A stretch of 64,000 nt of DNA from Ectobacillus funiculus (GTDB lineage Bacteria; Bacillota; Bacilli; Bacillales; Bacillaceae_G), in the NCBI RefSeq assembly GCF_042429435.1, contig NZ_JBHMAF010000196.1; one strand, written 5' to 3'. The notes beneath the pieces are model-generated. The model had not been told where the DNA came from. It did no database searches and saw nothing but the letters and a program-made list of their open reading frames with translations. Shown piece after piece: positions 7,618 through 15,780 of the stretch. Position 1 is the stretch's first letter; each line of letters starts with the position of its first letter. Both the position numbers and the translations under genes were made by a program.

Positions 7618-8865
7618 CTATATTTCCTCTTTAATTCCCTTGTTTACTGCGTCCTTTTTCATTAAAGGTAACAGACTCAGAATTCCGATCACAAGAAGCA
7701 GTGCTGCTGCTTCGTAGATGTAAACAATAGAAAGATGGGTTTTCAGCCATCCAGCAGTTGACATCGTAATGACCATCGCCCCCATAAATAGAGGAGTTAA
7801 TATGCCATTTACCCTGCCGATAAAGGCTTCTTCTGTATTTTGCAAAATCATTGTATTAATTCCTATATGGATGCAAGGCATAAATACACCTGAAAAAAAC
7901 TGTGCGGTCAGAGTCAACCAGAATGCAGCGGATAAACCCATGCCAATAAACCCGATAGCACTTGCCCCCATACCGATTGCCAAAAGCATTTGCGGCGGCA
8001 TTTTTTTTGAAAGGCCTACTGTAATTCCGCCGCCGAGAATCATACCAATCCCAAAGGCAGCCATAAGCCATTGTAAATCTTCCTTTGGCAGTCCCAATCT
8101 CTCTGTGATCAAAAATACGCCGAGCGGCTGCGTTAACCCAATAGCCAGCCCTGCTGCCGCAAAACAGCCGCCAAGCAAGGTTAATGGTCTGCTGTTCAAT
8201 ACATAGCGGAAACCTTCCTTCATTTCCTCTACCAAGGTCGTTTTCGGTTTCTCTTCCGCCGGCGCAGGGTCTGCTGGCAGCATCAGCAGAACGGCCGCTG
8301 AACATAGAAAAGCAATACCCATGATAGCGACAGCTGTTAAGATACCAAAATGCTGATAGACGAAGGTGCCTAGAACTGGACCTAAAATCATAAAAAGCGC
8401 AAAGATAGTCTGATACATGGACATACCCATCTGAATAAGCTCAGCAGGCACATACAGCTTGAACAGCTTCATGCCGGACGGCTGTGAAAACTGCGAGAGA
8501 ATAGATGAAACAAGCGTTGCAAAGAAAATTACTTTCCAGCTGCCAAAAAACAAAGTGAGCAGAACGATAAAGACAGAAGCGGCACTTAACACATCACACC
8601 AAACCATCGTCCTCTTCGGCCGCCATCTATCAGCAAATGTTCCGCCTATAAACGAAAATAGAAAGATTGGGGCAAATTCGGCAACAGATATTAAAGACAC
8701 CGCAACCGGATTTTCATTGGTCTTTTCAATTACATATAAAAGAATTGAATAGTTTCTCACCCAAATCCCAATTTGCAGGAATAACACCGACAACAAAATG
8801 GTCCGGATTACTTGGTTTTGAAACAATGCTCCCATACCTAATTTCTCATTGCTCGTTATTTCCAT
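7618..8865 (-). CDS. MFS transporter, probable drug exporter
   Basis: A 415-residue major facilitator with 12 predicted helices. GGTFADRWRPKRTM is the loop 2-3 motif A (GxxxDRxxxR), and a charged central loop with PAPAEEKPK lies between the halves. It belongs to the enterobactin/macrolide-exporter-like MFS group; the substrate is not readable. The start is the ATG at 8865 with AAGGAGG; a 24-residue in-frame extension upstream lacks a ribosome binding site and is leader sequence. The ribosome binding site is inside a hairpin (see 8870-8903), suggesting inducible attenuation. It is convergent with the lyase gene. Confidence 0.8.
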   Translation of the reverse strand: MEITSNEKLGMGALFQNQVIRTILLSVLFLQIGIWVRNYSILLYVIEKTNENPVAVSLISVAEFAPIFLFSFIGGTFADRWRPKRTMVWCDVLSAASVFIVLLTLFFGSWKVIFFATLVSSILSQFSQPSGMKLFKLYVPAELIQMGMSMYQTIFALFMILGPVLGTFVYQHFGILTAVAIMGIAFLCSAAVLLMLPADPAPAEEKPKTTLVEEMKEGFRYVLNSRPLTLLGGCFAAAGLAIGLTQPLGVFLITERLGLPKEDLQWLMAAFGIGMILGGGITVGLSKKMPPQMLLAIGMGASAIGFIGMGLSAAFWLTLTAQFFSGVFMPCIHIGINTMILQNTEEAFIGRVNGILTPLFMGAMVITMSTAGWLKTHLSIVYIYEAAALLLVIGILSLLPLMKKDAVNKGIKEEI

Positions 8866-8867
8866 AA

Positions 8868-8904
8868 AAAAGCCTCCTTTTCCATTTCTGGATAGGAGGC
8901 TTTG
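8868..8904 (-). promoter_or_regulatory. hairpin masking the ribosome binding site of the MFS gene
   Basis: Read on the minus strand, AAAGCCTCC pairs with GGAGGCTTT across a ~16-nt loop, and the 3' arm contains the AGGAGG ribosome binding site followed at once by TTTTT and ATG. The fold can act as a terminator-like attenuator or a translation switch. Short open frames cross it (for example from 8957), as needed for leader-peptide control. Confidence 0.6.
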
Positions 8905-8965
8905 TTTTGGGCACAAAAGAAGACAGAAAATACCCAATGGGCAGTTTCATGCTTCATTTTTGTTC

Positions 8966-9420
8966 TCAAAAGGCCAAACTAATCCAATCCAGAAAAATGG
9001 CTCGTAGTTAAGTCTATTACGCCTGTTTTTCTAAATAAGGATTAGTAGATCATCGCCCTTTGTCACCCTTCCATAAATTGTTAATTTCATACTATCTTAT
9101 AATACAATTCAAATCAATACGTACAAGCTTATTTTATGTTAAATAAAGGATAAATTCTTAAATTTGGTCATCCGGCCTTTAGAAAAGCTTGTGGAGGGGC
9201 TATTGTTGAAGAGTTGGTATCTTACTCTCTAAATATAGAATCATGACTAACGCGATTTTCCAAAGCAACAGGACATGCTATTAACTAGAAAATGAATCAT
9301 GTATAAAAAATGTCATCCTTATCAATACTTCTACTAAAGGGATAGCGCCTGTTTTGTGTACAAAGGATATATATTCAAATTAACTTGATAAGCATGCGTC
9401 AGAAATTTTTTTATAAATAG
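8966..9420. other. AT-rich spacer without recognisable gene
   Basis: No ORF with a ribosome binding site and no strong hairpin were seen. The stretch lies between the divergent MFS leader and the ilvB leader promoter. Confidence 0.5.
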
Positions 9421-9449
9421 TTGACATTTTATCAGAGTTATAATAAGAT
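9421..9449 (+). promoter_or_regulatory. probable sigma-A promoter for the ilvB leader
   Basis: TTGACA at 9421-9426 has TAAGAT at 9444-9449 with a 17-bp spacer. A perfect TATAAT at 9439 is at a spacing of only 12, so the -10 choice is uncertain. Confidence 0.55.
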
Positions 9450-9464
9450 TCAGAATATTAATAC

Positions 9465-9772
9465 TTCTATGCTACGAAGAGGATTAAGAAATGGGGCTCT
9501 TATGTACAGAGAGCGAAGGATTTGCTGGGACCTTTGCCATAATCTCTATTTTCGATGTCACCTCTGAGCTGTTTTCCTGAACGAAAGGTTGAACAACCTT
9601 GCCAGTAGGGAAGACCGGAAGGACACACGTTATTGTGTCAAAGGTTTCATTTAGAGACCTACTGAGGTTATACGCTGTGAGGCGTGTAATAAATTAGGGT
9701 GGTACCGCGGAAGACAACCTCTTTCGTCCCTGTTACGCAATAAGTGCGTAACAGGGACGAAAGAGGTTTTTT
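9465..9772 (+). ncRNA. T-box leader 1 of ilvB (proposed Val specifier)
   Basis: The T-box consensus AGGGTGGTACCGCGG is at 9696-9710. Stem I contains AGAGAGCGAAGG and ends CACCTCTGAGC; the triplet at the specifier position, GTC (9557-9559), reads valine and is followed by A as usual. The terminator pairs CCTCTTTCGTCCCTGTTACG with its exact complement around ATAAG, ending in TTTTTT. The competing antiterminator uses the T-box. Uncharged tRNA would allow readthrough toward ilvB. Confidence 0.92.
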
Positions 9773-9825
9773 ATATGCAATGGTTTTGTTGGATGATTAA
9801 TTGGTGAAAATCGAAAAAGAAGTTA

Positions 9826-10128
9826 GCTATGAAGAGGATTAAGAAATAGAGCGCTTATGTACAGAGAGCGAAGGATTTGCTGAGACCTTTGCCGTAATCT
9901 CTACTTTCGATGTCGCCTCTGAGCTGTTTTCCTGAACGAAGGATTGAATAACCTTGCCAGTAGGGAAGACCGGAAGGACACACGTTATTGTGTCAAAGGT
10001 TTCATTTAGAAACCTACTGAGGTTATACGCTGTGAGGCGTGTAACAAATTAGGGTGGTACCGCGGAAGACAACCTCTTTCGTCCCTGTGACGCAATAAGT
10101 GCGTGCACTGGGATGAAAGAGGTTTTTT
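9826..10128 (+). ncRNA. T-box leader 2 of ilvB (tandem duplicate)
   Basis: A near copy of the first T-box, beginning GAAGAGGATTAAGAAAT, with AGGGTGGTACCGCGG at 10051-10065. The specifier triplet is again GTC (9912-9914), here followed by G. The terminator stem is slightly imperfect (CGTCCCTGTGACGC..GCGTGCACTGGGATG). Transcripts must pass two T-box decisions in series. Confidence 0.92.
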
Positions 10129-10135
10129 ATTTTAC

Positions 10136-10258
10136 ATCAGAAAGTTCTAGCTAAAAGCGAATTCGGCGTGGTGGAAAATTTCAGGAGTAAAGTGCAAGTG
10201 AAACTACGCCTCTGTCTTCGCCAAAGGACAGGGCTTGCCAATCGGCGAGTTTTCTTTA
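10136..10258 (+). repeat. R135 element, diverged copy 3, inside the ilvB leader
   Basis: The left end is degraded; the core GCCTCTGTCTTCGCC and the right hairpin (CTTGCC-AATC-GGCGAG, then TTTTCTTT) are clear. One G-U pair weakens the stem. It lies between T-box 2 and the ilvB ribosome binding site in the orientation that would terminate ilvB transcription. Confidence 0.85.
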
Positions 10259-10294
10259 AATGAACACAACATATTTTTTGAAGGAGGATTACGA

Positions 10295-12037
10295 ATGAGT
10301 GCTCAAAGTTCAGCTATTTTACTAAAAGAAGGTCTTCGAGAAAAGTTATTAAAGCCTGATTACCTATCAGGTTCGGAAATTTTACTTCGATGCTTGTTAT
10401 TAGAAGGAGTAGATTGTGTCTTCGGTTATCCAGGGGGAGCCGTATTGTATATGTATGATGCTATGTATGGAAACGAGGATTTCCATCACCTGTTGACACG
10501 CCACGAGCAAGGGGCAATTCATGCAGCAGATGGATATGCGAGGTCGACAGGCAAGGTAGGTGTGTGTATTGCTACATCGGGTCCGGGGGCTACAAATCTT
10601 GTCACGGGGATTGCTACGGCTCATATGGATTCCATTCCGCTTGTTGTTATCACAGGTAATGTAGCTACGTCTCTCATTGGTACGGATGCCTTTCAAGAAG
10701 CGGATATCATGGGAATCACCATGCCCATTACAAAGCATAGCTATCAAGTTCGCAAGGTCGAGGATTTAGCTGGAGTTATTCGTGAAGCATTTCATATTGC
10801 TTCTACAGGTAGAAAAGGTCCTGTATTGATTGATATCCCTAAGGACGTATCAGCCGAGAAAACGACCTTTACTTATCCAGCGGAAATCCAAATACGCGGC
10901 TATAAACCAATCGAACACCCTAACAAACAACAGGTAGAAAAATTGTTGGAGGCCATAGAAGAAGCGGAACGTCCTGTCATTTTGGCTGGAGCTGGTGTTG
11001 TTCATTCTGGGGCACATCATGAGCTTTTGGAATTTGTTAACAAAACACAAATACCCGTAACTACTACACTGCTTGGGTTGGGCGGATTTCCAAGTGCCCA
11101 TTCTTTATGGATGGGGATGCCCGGGATGCACGGGACGTATACCGCAAATACAGCTATACAAGAGTGCGACTTACTGATTAGTATAGGGGCACGGTTTGAT
11201 GATCGAGTGACAATGAACTTGGAGGGCTTTGCTCCAAAGGCAAGGCTCATTGCGCATATTGATATTGATCCTGCCGAAATTGGAAAAAATGTCGAGACCC
11301 ATATCCCGTGCGTTGGTGATATAAAGTCAGTGTTGGCATTAGCTAATGAAGCTGCAAAACCTGCTCAAACTGAATCTTGGATTTCCAAAATCAAGGAAAA
11401 TAAACAGAAGTTCCCGCTTAAATTTAAAGATGACGATGCGGTACTGAAGCCACAGTATGTGATCGAGATGATTCACGAAACAACCAAGGGGGAAGCCATT
11501 ATAACCACAGATGTAGGACAACATCAAATGTGGGCAGCTCAATTTTATAAGTTTAATCATCCTCGATCTTTAATTACTTCCGGCGGGCTAGGTACGATGG
11601 GTTTTGGGTTCCCAGCGGCCATAGGAGCGCAAATGGGAAACCCAGACCGTCTAGTAATTTCCATCAATGGTGACGGCGGTATGCAAATGTGTTCGCAGGA
11701 ATTAGCTATTTGTGCGATTCATAATATCCCCGTTAAGGTAGTAATCATCAATAATCAAGTGCTAGGCATGGTTCGTCAGTGGCAGGAATTCATTTATGAA
11801 GAGCGTTATAGCCAAATCGATTTATCAGGAAGTCCAGACTTTGTTCAATTGGCTAAGGCATATGGAGTAAAAGGGCTTCGAGCACAAACAAAAGAAGAAG
11901 CTCACCGTGTGTGGCAAGAAGCATTGGAGACACCAGGTCCTGTAGTAATTGACTTTGTAGTGCCGACAAGTGAGGTTGTTCTTCCAATGGTTTTACAAGG
12001 AAAAACGCTTAGTGAAATGATGATGGAGGAGGAATAA
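10295..12037 (+). CDS. ilvB: acetolactate synthase, catalytic subunit
   Basis: A 580-residue TPP enzyme for the first common step of valine/leucine (and isoleucine) synthesis. The N-terminal domain has the catalytic glutamate region (TRHEQGAIHAADGYAR). The middle FAD-type domain contains GMPGMHGTYTANTAI. The C-terminal TPP motif is GDGGMQMCSQELAICAIHNI..NN. The start is the ATG behind GAAGGAGG; the 20 upstream in-frame codons come from the R135 element and were excluded. ilvN follows after 6 bp, so the two subunits are co-transcribed under the tandem T-boxes. Unlike the usual Bacillus order, ilvC does not follow. Confidence 0.95.
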   Translation: MSAQSSAILLKEGLREKLLKPDYLSGSEILLRCLLLEGVDCVFGYPGGAVLYMYDAMYGNEDFHHLLTRHEQGAIHAADGYARSTGKVGVCIATSGPGATNLVTGIATAHMDSIPLVVITGNVATSLIGTDAFQEADIMGITMPITKHSYQVRKVEDLAGVIREAFHIASTGRKGPVLIDIPKDVSAEKTTFTYPAEIQIRGYKPIEHPNKQQVEKLLEAIEEAERPVILAGAGVVHSGAHHELLEFVNKTQIPVTTTLLGLGGFPSAHSLWMGMPGMHGTYTANTAIQECDLLISIGARFDDRVTMNLEGFAPKARLIAHIDIDPAEIGKNVETHIPCVGDIKSVLALANEAAKPAQTESWISKIKENKQKFPLKFKDDDAVLKPQYVIEMIHETTKGEAIITTDVGQHQMWAAQFYKFNHPRSLITSGGLGTMGFGFPAAIGAQMGNPDRLVISINGDGGMQMCSQELAICAIHNIPVKVVIINNQVLGMVRQWQEFIYEERYSQIDLSGSPDFVQLAKAYGVKGLRAQTKEEAHRVWQEALETPGPVVIDFVVPTSEVVLPMVLQGKTLSEMMMEEE

Positions 12038-12043
12038 CAAGTC

Positions 12044-12526
12044 ATGGAAAAACAAAAAACCATCTCGCTATTAGTCAAAGATCATCCAGGGGTTATGCAG
12101 AGAGTAACAAGTTTATTTACTCGGCGTGGCTTTAATATGGAAAGCATTACAGTTGGTGCCTCAGAAGAAGCCGGCGCGTCACGAATTATTATTGTTACCA
12201 CTGGCGATGATAGCTTAGTTAAGCAAATCCTAAATCAACTATTAAAATTAGTTGATGTCTACGAAGCAACACTTCTTCGACCAGCAGAAACAGTTACACG
12301 CGAATTAGCCCTTATGAAGATGAATATAGATCCAAGCAAGAATGAGGAACTTGCAGGTATAGTGGAAAGATATCAAGCGACCGTGGTAGATATCGGTACA
12401 AAGACAATGATTATCCAAGCTGTGGGAGACACAGAAAAAATTAACGCGATAGTAGAACAATTGATGCCATATGGAATGTCCCAATTGTCACGTACGGGAG
12501 TGATGGCGATGGAGAAGGGGAGTTGA
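12044..12526 (+). CDS. ilvN: acetolactate synthase, regulatory subunit
   Basis: A 160-residue small subunit. The N-terminal ACT domain (residues 1-80: ISLLVKDHPGVMQRVTSLFTRRGFN) binds valine for feedback inhibition, and the C-terminal ALS_ss_C domain (about 85-160) activates the catalytic subunit. The start is an ATG 11 bp after GGAGGAATAAC, within the ilvB operon. After the stop there are only a short ORF of nine codons and a terminator, so the operon ends here. Confidence 0.93.
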   Translation: MEKQKTISLLVKDHPGVMQRVTSLFTRRGFNMESITVGASEEAGASRIIIVTTGDDSLVKQILNQLLKLVDVYEATLLRPAETVTRELALMKMNIDPSKNEELAGIVERYQATVVDIGTKTMIIQAVGDTEKINAIVEQLMPYGMSQLSRTGVMAMEKGS

Positions 12527-12591
12527 AGCCATATTATTAATAAGAGGAATTATTATGACGAGAATTGATAGTAAAAATAAATGAAGAAAAG

Positions 12592-12626
12592 CTAGGTCTT
12601 CTTACATCGAGAAGACCTGTTTTTTA
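12592..12626 (+). terminator. terminator of ilvB-ilvN
   Basis: The arms AGGTCTTCT and AGAAGACCT are followed by GTTTTTT. Confidence 0.85.
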
Positions 12627-12701
12627 TACTGTATTTACAAGGAGCGTTCATATAAAAATCAAAATATTGAATTTGCAAAAACGATACGCAACTCCATAGC
12701 G

Positions 12702-13445
12702 TCAGAGTGTTTGTCCATTATCAATTGTAAATACCTGCCCTGTAACAGACTCCTGCATCAATTGAAAAAGAATAGCCTCTGCAATATCGTTAGGTGTTGA
12801 AATTTTTTGAAGGGGTAAGCTTCCTGCAAGTTGATACATCTTTTCTTCGTTGCCGGACCACCATCTTGTATCCACTGCGCCTGGAGAGATACTGTTCACT
12901 CGAATCTCAGGTGCCAATGCAATTGCTAATGACCTGGTCATAGTGTGAATGGCTGCTTTTGTTGCTGCATATGGGATAGATGAACCAATTCCTGTCATTC
13001 CGGCTACACTGCCCAAGTTAACAATAACACCGGATTTTTGTTTCTTCATATACGGGACAACTGCTTTTATACAGTGGAACATCCCTTTCACATTTACATC
13101 AAATAACGAATCCCATACTTGGTCAGTTACAGATTCTAAATCATTCATTGGTATCTGAGCTGTAATGCTTGCATTGTTTACTAACCCGTCTACTGTCCCA
13201 AAAGAGGTGACAGTTTGAGATACCATTTCATTGACTTCTTTTTCTATTGCTACATTCGCTTTATAGGCAAATGCCTTGCTTCCCCGGTGGATAATTTCCC
13301 TGACGACTTCTGCTGCTTCCTTTTCCGAGCGGCTATAATTTACGACAATTTTTGCTCCTGCATCCGCTAACTTCAAAGCTGTTGCCCTGCCTATGCCAGT
13401 GCCGCCGCCAGTTATAATGAATGTCTTATCTCTTAATTGCTCCAT
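12702..13445 (-). CDS. SDR family oxidoreductase (classical)
   Basis: A 247-residue classical short-chain dehydrogenase resembling FabG-type reductases. It has the cofactor motif TGGGTGIGR (residues 12-20), NNAS near residue 90, the catalytic serine in GSVAG, YAATK (Tyr/Lys pair) and the NSISPGAVDT segment. The cofactor is probably NADP(H), given the Arg/Ser region after strand 2 (NYSRSEKE). It is divergent from a LysR regulator with a perfect palindrome in the shared promoter region, so it is probably the regulator's target. The substrate is unknown. Confidence 0.85.
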   Translation of the reverse strand: MEQLRDKTFIITGGGTGIGRATALKLADAGAKIVVNYSRSEKEAAEVVREIIHRGSKAFAYKANVAIEKEVNEMVSQTVTSFGTVDGLVNNASITAQIPMNDLESVTDQVWDSLFDVNVKGMFHCIKAVVPYMKKQKSGVIVNLGSVAGMTGIGSSIPYAATKAAIHTMTRSLAIALAPEIRVNSISPGAVDTRWWSGNEEKMYQLAGSLPLQKISTPNDIAEAILFQLMQESVTGQVFTIDNGQTL

Positions 13446-13530
13446 TTTGCATCATCCTTATTTTGTTTTATCTGATATGCTTTATTATATTTTTATTTAG
13501 GTAAAGGATATAATACTAGATAATGAGAGG

Positions 13531-13551
13531 GGTATCATTTTAAATGATACC
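13531..13551. promoter_or_regulatory. perfect palindrome, probable LysR-type operator
   Basis: GGTATCAT-N5-ATGATACC in the divergent SDR/LysR intergenic region. It overlaps the region just after a TATAAT at 13509 and just before the LysR ribosome binding site. This is a typical place for autoregulation. Confidence 0.65.
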
Positions 13552-13568
13552 AAAGGAGGGATCGATCC

Positions 13569-14423
13569 TTGGAAAGTCATGATTTACGAATTTTCAAGCA
13601 TGTTGCAGAGTTGCAGTCGATATCTAAAGCTGCCGAATTATTAGGATATGTCCAACCGAATATTAGCCAGAGAATCAAAGGTTTAGAAGAGGAGCTAGGT
13701 ACTAAATTATTTGCTCGTACTAATAGAGGAGTAACATTAACCGATGAGGGGAAAGTGTTATTAGAGTATACACACCATATTTTGCTTTTAATGGATGAAG
13801 CCAAATCAAAAGTTAACCCTAGTAAGTGGAGAGAATCTTTAATTATTGGCGCTCCCCAAACAATTTCTGCAATTAAAATCCCGCAGCTATTTTCTTCTTT
13901 TTTGAAGGAAAATAAACATATAGATGTCAAGGTAAAGACAGCTACTAACCGAAAGTTACAAGAAATGCTTTCCTACGGAGAAATTGATGGACTTTTTTTA
14001 ATCCGTACAGCTAATCGCTCACAGTTTGAAACCGTTTATAGCTATTTGGAGAAAATGGTGCTCATTTCTCCTGAATATCATGGGATTGAGGAGAAGGGTA
14101 ATCAAACATTGCTTATCAATAGTGATCCGCATTGCGTATATAGAGATAAATTGTTGAGGTTTTCTCAGGAAAATAACTTCGATCAACCAATTATTATGGA
14201 ATTTGATTCACTTGAATCTATTCTGCAAGCTGTTCATGATGGACTTGGGATCAGCATCGTACCAGCAGATGTTGCGTATAGTCGAAAAGAGCTACAAGTG
14301 TTTCAATATCAAGAACTGCCAGAAGCAATTCAAATTGATTTTGTCATAAGAAAAAGAAAGCTGAAACGACAAAGTCTCAAGCAATTTATTCGCTTCTTAG
14401 AAGATCGATCTCCCCTCGAATAG
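13569..14423 (+). CDS. LysR family transcriptional regulator
   Basis: A 284-residue LTTR. The N-terminal winged helix (residues 1-60) reads LRIFKHVAELQSISKAAELL..QPNISQRIKGLEEELG..LFAR, followed by the linker helix and a periplasmic-binding-like effector domain (about 88-280). The start is TTG, set by the ribosome binding site AAAGGAGGG; no closer ATG fits. It is divergent from the SDR gene, which it probably controls. The effector is unknown. Confidence 0.88.
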   Translation: MESHDLRIFKHVAELQSISKAAELLGYVQPNISQRIKGLEEELGTKLFARTNRGVTLTDEGKVLLEYTHHILLLMDEAKSKVNPSKWRESLIIGAPQTISAIKIPQLFSSFLKENKHIDVKVKTATNRKLQEMLSYGEIDGLFLIRTANRSQFETVYSYLEKMVLISPEYHGIEEKGNQTLLINSDPHCVYRDKLLRFSQENNFDQPIIMEFDSLESILQAVHDGLGISIVPADVAYSRKELQVFQYQELPEAIQIDFVIRKRKLKRQSLKQFIRFLEDRSPLE

Positions 14424-14469
14424 CTATAACCTACTGCTTTGTGAGCAAAAAATCTCTCTGGATTATTTA

Positions 14470-14603
14470 ACACTGTAAGAAGGTATAAATTTCTAGCTGG
14501 AAGACAATTCGACGTAGCGAGAAATTTTAGGAATACAGTATAAGTAGGGCTACGCCTCTGTCTTCGCTAGGGAAGCAGGGCTCGCCAATCAGCGAGTTTT
14601 CTT
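14470..14603 (+). repeat. R135 element, full length, copy 4
   Basis: Complete left end, inverted pair, core and hairpin (CTCGCC-AATC-AGCGAG). The hairpin and TTTTCTT point away from the LysR gene that ends 46 bp upstream and could terminate its transcript. Confidence 0.9.
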
Positions 14604-14711
14604 GAACTAAAGGGATAGGGGGAGATTTTCATAAAATGTATTTGGCAGGTGAGGAACCATTGTTGCGATTTATCTTTCGACCCTTATGTCAATTAAATTG
14701 AAGAATCATCT

Positions 14712-14768
14712 AAAACAACAGTAAGCGACCTCGTCTATCCATACTGGAACGACAAGGTCGCTTACACT
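14712..14768. repeat. hairpin repeat, shared with 32029-32077
   Basis: The arms GTAAGCGACCTCGT and ACAAGGTCGCTTAC enclose about 17 nt. Some 49 bp of it recur at 32029 with two mismatches, so this is a second, unrelated dispersed element. Confidence 0.75.
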
Positions 14769-14889
14769 ATTTCTTCATTCATTTTTTTTCGAAGTCCTTT
14801 CAATATTTCTTGATTGTAGGATAATCACCTCTTGACTCGAGATTTTTTCAAAACTCATGTCTAGGTTTCTACCCGGCTTATGTAATTAA

Positions 14890-15125
14890 ACCTTCGCCTT
14901 ACTTACTTCATTGGAATCACCTTTCCCTGAATGGATTTTAGTAATCCCCCATGTACATCTCTGCACATTTCGCCTTACTCTACCGCGGCGGACTCACCCT
15001 CTTTTAAATAGAGTTTGGTTGTATCCCCTGTACATGAATTGTACATTCGCCTTGCTCTATCGCACTGGACTCACTTCCTTTTCTAGTGGGTTTGGTTCCT
15101 CTGTATTACTTGTTCCTATCATACA
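14890..15125. repeat. three degenerate tandem repeats of 76-77 bp
   Basis: CGCCTT recurs at 14895, 14971 and 15048. Each is followed by a CTCAC(C) block about 20 nt later, and the second and third units also share GTTTGGTT and TGTACAT. The ORF across them (14911-15186) has no ribosome binding site. Origin unknown. Confidence 0.55.
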
Positions 15126-15230
15126 CGGTAGGTCGAAATTTGTAAATACTAAATATTATAAATGTTATGAATTTTCAGAAAAATAATTAAGAATATGTGA
15201 AGGAATAGTGAGTAGTTAAGAACGGTACGA

Positions 15231-15575
15231 AAAAAGGAAGGGCAGAAGCAACAATGGTTTGTTGTTGAAAACGGCTTAGGAGCATACGACAAAATAGAAG
15301 AAGATGGTTCGATCAATGATGATTATCGCATCGATTACCTTCGCGATCATATCAAAGCGATGGGAGAAGCAATTGAAGAATGGTGTCGAGCTAATGGATA
15401 TACTTCTTGGGGTTGTATCGACTTAGTAAGTGCATCTACTGGTGAAATGTCTAAGCGTTATGGATACATTTATGTAGACAAACATGATGACGGCAGCGGC
15501 ATATTAGAACGTAAGAAGAAAAAGTCTTTCTTCTGGTATAAAAATATTATCGCCACAAATGGTGAGCAATTATAA
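15231..15575 (+). pseudogene. C-terminal remnant of a 6-phospho-beta-glucosidase (GH1)
   Basis: About 110 C-terminal codons of a glycoside hydrolase family 1 enzyme (~475 residues when whole). Recognisable segments are QQWFVVENGLGAYDK (with the catalytic nucleophile Glu in VENG), RIDYLRDHI, GYTSWGCIDLVSASTGEMSK, RYG and KKKSFFWYK. No start or upstream domain exists; stops lie just before 15222. EEWCRANGY replaces the usual D-G-V-E-L-x-GY, another sign of decay. The stop TAA is shared with the right end of an R135 copy. Confidence 0.8.
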
Positions 15576-15708
15576 AGAAAACTCGCCGATTGGCGAGCCC
15601 TGCCCTTGGGAGAAGACAGAGGCGTAGTTGCCCTTATACTGTATTCCTAAAATTCCCCACTACGTCGAATGAACTTTCAGCTGGGAATTTATACTTTCTT
15701 ACAGTGTA
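15573..15708 (-). repeat. R135 element, full length, copy 5
   Basis: Minus orientation. Its right end (TAAAGAAAACTCGCC) supplies the stop codon of the GH1 remnant. TAAA occurs on both flanks. Confidence 0.9.
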
Positions 15709-15729
15709 AATAAAAATAATCATTATACC

Positions 15730-15765
15730 GGCAAGCCTATTATGGCTGCCGGCATTTCTTTTGAA
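15730..15765. terminator. hairpin between R135 and the MFS gene
   Basis: CCGGCA-AGCC and GGCT-GCCGG form the stem, with CATTTCTTTT on the plus side. It is weak as a terminator for the minus-strand MFS gene. Confidence 0.45.
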
Positions 15766-15780
15766 GCTCTAGATAAAGGT

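Noticed and set aside
7769..8206. Long plus-strand open frame inside the MFS gene
   Set aside because: No ribosome binding site; Pro/Ile-rich shadow translation of membrane-helix codons.
10235..10294. 20-residue N-terminal extension of IlvB
   Set aside because: It is translated R135 sequence without a ribosome binding site; the ATG at 10295 has GAAGGAGG.
14890..15125. 76-bp periodic repeats considered as tRNA genes or CRISPR
   Set aside because: No cloverleaf or TTCGA loop can be formed on either strand, and the units are too diverged for CRISPR repeats.
14911..15186. 91-codon ORF across the tandem repeats
   Set aside because: No ribosome binding site and no conserved frame between repeat units.
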